This document shows positions 1 through 5,019 of a stretch of DNA of 7,430 bases, piece after piece. The notes below the pieces were generated by a model. It ran no database searches, was not told where the DNA came from, and saw nothing but the letters and a program-made list of their open reading frames with translations. Position 1 is the first letter of the stretch; the number at the start of each line of letters is the position of its first letter. Position numbers and translations under genes: made by a program. Location of the stretch: assembly GCA_020860885.1 (NCBI GenBank), contig JAJBTS010000042.1:1-7430 (forward strand). Direction: 5' to 3'. The DNA comes from Bacteroidales bacterium (lineage in GTDB: Bacteria; Bacteroidota; Bacteroidia; Bacteroidales; Azobacteroidaceae).

Positions 1-1
1 G

Positions 2-454
2 GGAAATAATCACAAAGTAAACATTGGAAATTCATGTAAGTATAAAGGTGGAAGCATATGGATAGAAGACGAATATTGCGAGCTGGTTATTGGACAAAAA
101 ACAACCATTGAATCAGCACATTTAGCACTAACAGAACCACACAGAAAAATCATCATAGGAGAAGATTGTATGCTCTCCATGAATATTGAATTTCGCACGG
201 GTGATTCACACAGTATTCTCAATAATGATACGGGGGAAAGAATTAATTTCGGCAAAGATATAATACTGGGAAATCATGTCTGGATAGGTGCAAATTGTAT
301 AATCTTAAAAGGAACAACCATTGGAGAAAACTCTGTAATAGGAACTCAATCTCTTGTAACTAAAAACATCCCTAACAATTCCATTGCAGCAGGTATACCT
401 GCTAAAATAGTAAAAAACAATATAAACTGGTCACGGGAAAGAATCAATCCATAG
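2..454 (+). CDS. Hexapeptide-repeat (left-handed beta-helix) acyltransferase, 5'-truncated by window edge
   Basis: The frame is open from base 2 to the TAG at 452-454, giving 150 visible residues; the true start lies upstream of the window. An internal ATG at 170 is not the start, because the repeats begin well before it. The visible protein has imperfect hexapeptide repeats throughout (for example VIGQKT, IIIGED, then GNHVWIGANCIILKGTTIG near residues 90-108) and the typical ending SIAAGIPAKIVK at about 127-138. This is the WbbJ/CatB-like trimeric O-acetyltransferase fold, which usually moves an acetyl group from acetyl-CoA to a sugar hydroxyl or amine. The GDSHSI motif (residues 67-72) holds a His that fits the catalytic position of the family. 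The acceptor cannot be named. GC over the first 420 bases is about 35% by hand count, lower than its neighbours, which fits a surface-polysaccharide locus extending leftward. It converges on the next gene with a 10-bp gap. The family call is firm; the pathway is inferred. Confidence 0.9.
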   Translation, partial: GNNHKVNIGNSCKYKGGSIWIEDEYCELVIGQKTTIESAHLALTEPHRKIIIGEDCMLSMNIEFRTGDSHSILNNDTGERINFGKDIILGNHVWIGANCIILKGTTIGENSVIGTQSLVTKNIPNNSIAAGIPAKIVKNNINWSRERINP

Positions 455-464
455 CTGTTTAATT

Positions 465-3446
465 TTACTTTTCCGGCTTCATCACCAGTCCGATATTCTT
501 TTTTCCGTCAATTTTAATTACAACCGGCTCCTCGAACCGGATGTGACGAAGGAATTGAGTTTCCTGTACCGCTTCCCGGGAATTCAAAAAATCTTCATCA
601 AAGAACCCATCCTTAATGTAAGAATTAATGGTAAAATAACCGACACCGAAAGAAGTCAGATTCTGGAAGAAATGAGTTCCCTGACTAGGTTCGATCCGGT
701 AATTCTCCAACCCGGATTCCACTATTACCCGCGCATTGGATATATGAGGCCATTTCACCGGAATACCGAGCCAATGGTCGCTGGTACCCCATCTTCCCGG
801 CCCTACCAGTACATAATTCTTTCCTTCTTCCATAAATTGCCTGTTTAGTTTTTCAATTTCATAAGCGATCAGCTGGTTGTTGGAAGCATTAAATCCTTCC
901 GTCTTTACATATACGATATCAAATACGTCGTTCATAATACCATGTCCTAATGCATGTTTGGAATATAATATCGTATCTTTCTCTTCGGCCTGGGTAAGAT
1001 CTTCCTCCATCATTTCCTTACTATCTACGATCGGGCGGATTTGCAAAAGGAAAAAAGTTCCTTCCACTTCTTTCTCTTCATTCTTTTGCAGGTTTACGGC
1101 AAACTCTATTTCCACAGGGCGACCCATAGCTTCCTGCCCCAGTTTAAGCATATAGCTGAGGATATCCGCCAGAGGAAAAACATCGTATTGCAATACTCCT
1201 GAGAAAGTAATCACTTTCCTGTTTTTTCCCGGATAATAACCCTCCATCAAAACCTGGTCGTACGGATCGTAAGTAGAAGAAATATATTGCAGAGTCCCGT
1301 CTCCATCCGCTTCCTTTACAGACAGTTTCAATAAGTTATAAGAGTCGTCTGTAGAGAATTGGTCCAGAGCCAGTGATTTCAAGTTCAGTGCATAAAATTT
1401 CGTTTGAGTTTCTTTCAAAGCGAAATCCAGTGTGCTGGTCTGTAATATATTGTGAGGATGTTTTGGAGAGAAGCGCAAAGTAGTACCTCCGTCGACGATA
1501 TACTTGCCCAATCCTAAAGCGATATTGGCAATTCCGTCTTCGGGTTTCTCATCCCCGACCGGATAGAAATTCAAAGAACGGGCTACCCCTGAAAGAGTAG
1601 GATAAAAACGATCTTCGTATTGCTGTCCGACCACCTCCTGCAGAACAATAGCCATCTTCTCCTGGTCGATAAGATTTTGAGTGGCTGTCATATAAGCTTT
1701 GCTGTCTTTAAAGAATACGGACGCATACACTCCTTTGATCGCATTACTGATCTTCTCCAGCATTTCATACTGGTCCTCAAATTTCGGCACCATATACGTA
1801 TTGTATATTCCGGCAAAAGGCTGGTAATGCGAATCTTCAAGCAAACTGGAAGACCGCACGGCTATCGGTGTTTTAACAACGTCAAAAAATGCCATCAGAT
1901 CTTCTATCAATCTTTTAGGAAGACCAGCCTTCAGGAAATAGCGGAGAATTTCTTCGTCGGGGATATCCTGGAGAGCAATTTCATACAACTCGTTCGTCTC
2001 CATAAATTCATCGAAAATATCCGTTGCCAATACCAATGTCTGAGGAATACGAACGGTAGCCTTCGGAAATTTATCTTCAAACTCAGGAGTACTTTGCTTG
2101 ATCATTTGTCCCATGAAAGCCAGCCCTCGTCCTTTTCCACCCAACGATTCGTCACCGATACGGGCAAAATTGGAATACTCGTCGAAACGGTCTTTCTCGA
2201 ATACAGCTACTACTCCGGAATTTTTCATCTTACGATAACTCACGATAGCATCAAAAATAACCTGACGGGCCTCATTCATATCTTTATAATCGGAGACATC
2301 GATGCCTTTCAGAAATTCGGCAATAGGAAAGATAGCGTGCGAATAGAAATATCGGGAGAAATGATTCCGCGACAGATGGTATACCAGAGATTCATCGGGA
2401 ATATCAAAAATTTTCCGTTGAAGATCTTTGAGGGAAGTGATACGCATCACCTCCTGATGGGTATGTGGATTGATGATCACAAAATCGCCAAACCCGAAAT
2501 TGTTTTTTATTTCCCGTCGTAAGTCCTGAGGGAAAGTCTTGGAATTCTTATCCACAAAGCTGCTTTTCAATTCATCCGCATACACTCTGTTAGCAGAATC
2601 GGAAGAATCAAAAATAATAGGAATAAAACGGTCTTCATTCCGTATTTTACACCCCAGCTTATATCCTGCAAAATTATCTTTTTCGCCTTTACGGTTGAAG
2701 CTCATATCGCAAACAACCCCCAGCATGTGGTGCTTGTACTTATCGTATAAGGCTTCCGCCTCTTCATACGAGCGGGCCAGCAATATTTTGGGCCTTCCTC
2801 TCATACGCAAGGTTTGCTGGTGAGCGTTCAAAGCCTCTTTGGAAAACTCTTTCGATTGCTGTAAGATGAATTGATAGATATGTGGTAAAACGGAAGAATA
2901 AAAACGAACGGAATCTTCCACAATCAGGATGGTCTGTACACCCACGGATGCAATATCATCGTCAGCATTCATACGGTCTTCCAGCAATTTAATAATCGCT
3001 AACAGAAGCTGTGCATTTCCCAACCAACTGAATATATAATCAATGGAGGTGAGATCTTCCTGAGAAATACGTTTGGTGACTTCCCGCGAGAAAGGAGTTA
3101 AAACAACAATAGGAATGTCCGGATAATGAGATTTGATATGATTGGCGGTAGCGAAAATATCGGAATCATCCATATTCGGCATACAAATTACCAGATCGAA
3201 ATGAATATACTCCATCACCGTTAATGCTTCCTGTTCTGTAGATACCTGGGTAAACCGGGGAGGATAACGCAGGCTCAATGAGGTATACTCATTAAAAATC
3301 TGTTCGTCGATACGTCCGTCATCTTCCAACATAAAAGCATCATAACGGGTAGCAATAAGCAAAACATTTAATATCCGCTTATTCATCAGGTTCGCAAATG
3401 AAGTGTCTTTCAACACCAGTTGCTTCATATCAATTGCACGCTCCAT
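465..3446 (-). CDS. Tandem receiver-like / PPDK-type ATP-grasp protein (PEP/pyruvate-binding domain protein; not a complete PEP synthase)
   Basis: This 993-residue cytoplasmic protein has four parts. Residues ~22-155 form a receiver-like fold that has lost its key residues. Residues ~171-305 form a second receiver with the acidic pair E177/D178, a possible phosphoacceptor D247 (VVCDMSF) and K300. Residues ~425-806 form a PEP synthase/PPDK ATP-grasp domain: GGKGRG with K438, AVRSSS with R531, LQEVVG with E604, E781, and LQIRP with Q802 and R804. Residues ~822-993 are an unassigned domain with GPGRWGTSD and LGIPVKW. The phosphohistidine swivel signature (GGxTSHAA type) and the C-terminal PEP-binding barrel are not visible, so the usual label 'phosphoenolpyruvate synthase' probably overstates its function. 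It likely binds ATP and may transfer phosphate to an unknown acceptor. No signal peptide or membrane segment is seen. The start at 3446 has an A-rich leader; Met7 (3428) is an alternative. It is divergent from glutamate dehydrogenase and shares its promoter region. Confidence 0.93.
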   Translation of the reverse strand: MERAIDMKQLVLKDTSFANLMNKRILNVLLIATRYDAFMLEDDGRIDEQIFNEYTSLSLRYPPRFTQVSTEQEALTVMEYIHFDLVICMPNMDDSDIFATANHIKSHYPDIPIVVLTPFSREVTKRISQEDLTSIDYIFSWLGNAQLLLAIIKLLEDRMNADDDIASVGVQTILIVEDSVRFYSSVLPHIYQFILQQSKEFSKEALNAHQQTLRMRGRPKILLARSYEEAEALYDKYKHHMLGVVCDMSFNRKGEKDNFAGYKLGCKIRNEDRFIPIIFDSSDSANRVYADELKSSFVDKNSKTFPQDLRREIKNNFGFGDFVIINPHTHQEVMRITSLKDLQRKIFDIPDESLVYHLSRNHFSRYFYSHAIFPIAEFLKGIDVSDYKDMNEARQVIFDAIVSYRKMKNSGVVAVFEKDRFDEYSNFARIGDESLGGKGRGLAFMGQMIKQSTPEFEDKFPKATVRIPQTLVLATDIFDEFMETNELYEIALQDIPDEEILRYFLKAGLPKRLIEDLMAFFDVVKTPIAVRSSSLLEDSHYQPFAGIYNTYMVPKFEDQYEMLEKISNAIKGVYASVFFKDSKAYMTATQNLIDQEKMAIVLQEVVGQQYEDRFYPTLSGVARSLNFYPVGDEKPEDGIANIALGLGKYIVDGGTTLRFSPKHPHNILQTSTLDFALKETQTKFYALNLKSLALDQFSTDDSYNLLKLSVKEADGDGTLQYISSTYDPYDQVLMEGYYPGKNRKVITFSGVLQYDVFPLADILSYMLKLGQEAMGRPVEIEFAVNLQKNEEKEVEGTFFLLQIRPIVDSKEMMEEDLTQAEEKDTILYSKHALGHGIMNDVFDIVYVKTEGFNASNNQLIAYEIEKLNRQFMEEGKNYVLVGPGRWGTSDHWLGIPVKWPHISNARVIVESGLENYRIEPSQGTHFFQNLTSFGVGYFTINSYIKDGFFDEDFLNSREAVQETQFLRHIRFEEPVVIKIDGKKNIGLVMKPEK

Positions 3447-3449
3447 TTT

Positions 3450-3480
3450 CTTGTTTTTTCGGTTTTAATCTCTAAATTTG
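3450..3480 (+). promoter_or_regulatory. Promoter of glutamate dehydrogenase gene
   Basis: The -7 box TAAATTTG (3473-3480) matches the Bacteroidetes consensus TAnnTTTG exactly. CTTG at 3450-3453 serves as the -33 box, with a 19-base spacer, inside the allowed 19-21. The predicted transcription start is near 3487, giving a leader of about 25 bases. The match is seen directly; activity is inferred. Confidence 0.7.
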
Positions 3481-3491
3481 TTCGTACAAAT
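3476..3491. promoter_or_regulatory. Inverted repeat ATTTGT-N4-ACAAAT between the divergent -7 boxes
   Basis: A perfect 6-bp inverted repeat with spacer TCGT lies at the exact place where the two opposing -7 boxes meet. Part of the symmetry follows necessarily from the facing TTTG and CAAA ends of the boxes, but the extra A and T at the outside and the T/A next to the spacer extend it. It could be an operator for a dimeric regulator, or only a by-product of the promoter layout. Confidence 0.4.
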
Positions 3492-3494
3492 ATA
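3487..3494 (-). promoter_or_regulatory. -7 box for the receiver/ATP-grasp gene
   Basis: On the minus strand this reads TATATTTG, an exact TAnnTTTG match. The predicted start is near 3480, giving a leader of about 34 bases. No good TTTG is found 19-21 bases upstream, only a TTTT stretch at the start of the glutamate dehydrogenase coding region, so this promoter may be weaker or need an activator. Confidence 0.5.
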
Positions 3495-3511
3495 GAATAA
3501 ATTATAGTACC

Positions 3512-4846
3512 ATGAAAACAGAACTTATCCTTCAGTCACTAGAAGCCAAACATCCGGGAGAGCAAGAGTATTTGCAAGCCGTAAAAGAAGTTCTTCTGTC
3601 GATAGAAGATGTTTATAATGAACATCCCGAATTTGAGAAAGCCGGAATCATAGAGCGGCTGGTTGAGCCGGACCGTATTTTTACCTTTAAAGTTCCCTGG
3701 GTGGACGATACCGGAAAAGTTCAGGTTAATCTGGGTTACCGGGTTCAGTTCAATAATGCGATCGGGCCGTACAAAGGAGGTATCCGCTTCCATTCTTCGG
3801 TAACTTTATCTACTCTTAAATTTTTAGGATTCGAACAAACGTTTAAGAATGCACTTACGACGCTGCCTATGGGTGGCGGAAAGGGAGGCTCCGATTTTAG
3901 CATCCGTGGAAAATCGAACGCCGAAGTGATGCGTTTCTGTCAGGCTTTCATCCTTGAATTGTGGAGGCATATCGGCCCCGATACAGATGTTCCGGCAGGG
4001 GATATTGGTGTAGGAGCTCGTGAAGTGGGTTATATGTACGGTATGTACAAAAAGTTAGCCCGAGAAAACACAGGTACTTTCACTGGGAAGGGGCTGGATT
4101 ACGGAGGTTCTCTGATTCGTCCCGAAGCTACCGGATTCGGAGGTATTTACTTTGTAGTAAATATGTTGAAAGAAAAGGGAATGGATATCAAAGACAAGAC
4201 GATCGCTATTTCCGGATTCGGCAATGTGGCGTGGGGAGCTGCTCTGAAAGCCAGTGAACTGGGAGGAAAAGTGGTTACCATATCCGGTCCGGACGGATAT
4301 ATATACGACCCGGATGGAATTTCGGGTGAAAAGATCGATTATATGCTCGAATTGCGTTCTTCCGGCGAAGATATTGTCGCTCCCTATGCAGAAAAGTACG
4401 GTGTGGAGTTTTTCCCGGACAAACGTCCGTGGCAGCAAAAAGTAGATATTGCGCTGCCTTGTGCGATCCAAAACGAATTGAATGAGGCAGATGCCCGGAT
4501 GCTGATAAATAACGGAGTAACCTGTGTAGCGGAAATATCCAATATGGGATGTACCGCAGAAGCTGTGGACCTGTTCATTGAGAAAGGTATTATGTTCGGA
4601 CCGGGTAAAGCTGTAAATGCAGGCGGCGTAGCGACTTCCGGACTGGAAATGACGCAAAACGCCATGCACATACAATGGACCGAAAAAGAAGTCGATGCCA
4701 AACTTCACCAGATCATGAATGCTATTCATGAACAATGCGTGATCTACGGCAAACAGAATGACGGATATATTAATTATGTAAAAGGTGCGAATATCGCCGG
4801 CTTTATGAAAGTGGCCCGGGCGATGATGGCGCAGGGAATTGTATGA
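3512..4846 (+). CDS. gdhA: Glutamate dehydrogenase, hexameric class I
   Basis: This 444-residue cytoplasmic enzyme reversibly converts 2-oxoglutarate and ammonium to glutamate using NAD(P)H, joining nitrogen assimilation to the TCA intermediates. Length is typical of the bacterial hexameric class. Substrate-site residues are all visible: K88 in GPYKGGIRFH, K112, K124 in PMGGGKGGSD, catalytic D164 in PAGDIGVG, and S376 in GGVATSG. The Rossmann domain starts about residue 230 with the loop GFGNVA. The coenzyme-pocket segment SGPDGYIYDP (258-267), together with F236, closely resembles, as I recall it, the NAD-dependent enzyme of Clostridium symbiosum rather than NADP-specific E. coli GdhA, so coenzyme preference is uncertain and the symbol gdhA names only the family. 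The ATG at 3512 gives the standard N-terminus and follows a consensus promoter. The gene is divergent from the receiver/ATP-grasp gene and convergent with the beta-galactosidase gene. Confidence 0.97.
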   Translation: MKTELILQSLEAKHPGEQEYLQAVKEVLLSIEDVYNEHPEFEKAGIIERLVEPDRIFTFKVPWVDDTGKVQVNLGYRVQFNNAIGPYKGGIRFHSSVTLSTLKFLGFEQTFKNALTTLPMGGGKGGSDFSIRGKSNAEVMRFCQAFILELWRHIGPDTDVPAGDIGVGAREVGYMYGMYKKLARENTGTFTGKGLDYGGSLIRPEATGFGGIYFVVNMLKEKGMDIKDKTIAISGFGNVAWGAALKASELGGKVVTISGPDGYIYDPDGISGEKIDYMLELRSSGEDIVAPYAEKYGVEFFPDKRPWQQKVDIALPCAIQNELNEADARMLINNGVTCVAEISNMGCTAEAVDLFIEKGIMFGPGKAVNAGGVATSGLEMTQNAMHIQWTEKEVDAKLHQIMNAIHEQCVIYGKQNDGYINYVKGANIAGFMKVARAMMAQGIV

Positions 4847-4895
4847 TACTATGATAGAAAAAGAGGCTGTCCAAAAAATCAACAATCTCATCGTT

Positions 4896-4922
4896 TAGCC
4901 CCCAACCCCCTAAAGGGGGCTA
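4896..4922. repeat. Hairpin unit 1 of the nested element
   Basis: TAGCCCCC (4896-4903) is complementary to GGGGGCTA (4915-4922) with an 11-base loop. A compact alternative is CCCCC-TAAA-GGGGG at 4906-4919. The choice between two mutually exclusive stems of opposite tract use is unusual for a simple terminator. Confidence 0.65.
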
Positions 4923-4944
4923 TTGACATTCAATGGTTGAAGAA

Positions 4945-4968
4945 GTCCCCTTTAGAGGATTTAGGGGC
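4945..4968. repeat. Hairpin unit 2 of the nested element, inverted copy of unit 1
   Basis: On the minus strand it reads GCCCCTAAATCCTCTAAAGG followed by GGAC, resembling unit 1 on the plus strand (CCCCC-AA-CCCCCTAAAGGGGG). CCCCTTTAG (4947 onward) can pair with TTTAGGGG (4960-4967) only at the C/G ends, but CCCCTAAA of unit 1 (4907-4914) pairs perfectly with TTTAGGGG here, so the two units can also form one long-range stem. Confidence 0.6.
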
Positions 4969-5019
4969 AGAAAGTTCTTTTTGGACCTCTTTTCAATTTT
5001 TACTATATATATTCTATAG

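Larger units (their letters stand above)
3447..3511. promoter_or_regulatory. Divergent intergenic promoter region
   Basis: These 65 bp separate the start codons of the receiver/ATP-grasp gene (leftward) and glutamate dehydrogenase (rightward). Both directions carry a TAnnTTTG box, and the two boxes lie only six bases apart, so two RNA polymerases could hardly occupy both at once. Neither gene has a Shine-Dalgarno sequence; both leaders are A/T-rich, which is normal in Bacteroidetes. The whole region is visible, so any local operator must lie here or inside the coding starts. Confidence 0.75.
4857..4994. repeat. Nested inverted-repeat element in convergent intergenic region
   Basis: Three levels of symmetry are stacked here. 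Outer arms: AAAGAGGctgTCCAAAAA on the left (within 4857-4878) and its near complement TTTTTGGACCTCTTT on the right (within 4977-4994), differing by a 3-base insertion. Middle: two related G/C-rich units in opposite orientation, at about 4896-4922 and 4945-4968. Centre: ATTGA-CAT-TCAAT at 4922-4934. The roughly concentric layout looks like a small palindromic mobile or REP-like element rather than a plain terminator. No coding capacity is evident. I recall similar CCCCTAAA/TTTAGGGG motifs between genes in other Bacteroidetes, but this was not checked. Confidence 0.7.
4857..5000. terminator. Probable bidirectional transcription terminator
   Basis: The element lies 10 bases after the glutamate dehydrogenase stop codon and 25 bases beyond the beta-galactosidase stop on the other strand. 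The stable G/C stems are flanked by T-rich tracts in both reading directions (CTCTTTTCAATTTTTA on plus, CCTCTTTTTCTA on minus). It is the only terminator-like structure between the two convergent genes. The structure is seen; the termination role is inferred. Confidence 0.5.

Noticed and set aside
170..454. A short complete acyltransferase starting at the ATG at 170
   Set aside because: The frame stays open to the window edge, and hexapeptide repeats are already present in the residues before that Met. The gene is truncated by the window, not short.
1620..2522. Long open frame on the plus strand (300 codons) antisense to the receiver/ATP-grasp gene
   Set aside because: Its translation has no recognisable domain and is rich in His, Phe, Ile and Arg, as expected from the complement of a real gene. 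The minus-strand protein here has clear receiver and ATP-grasp motifs.
465..3446. Annotation as a complete phosphoenolpyruvate synthase (ppsA)
   Set aside because: Only the ATP-grasp part matches. The phosphohistidine motif and PEP-binding barrel are not visible, and two receiver-like domains occupy the N-terminus.
3454..3511. A riboswitch in the glutamate dehydrogenase leader
   Set aside because: The predicted leader is only about 25 bases, too short for a structured aptamer.
4055..4891. 278-codon open frame on the minus strand, antisense to glutamate dehydrogenase
   Set aside because: The translation is His/Phe/Ser-rich without known motifs, and it covers highly conserved glutamate dehydrogenase sequence. 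It is a shadow of codon use on the plus strand.
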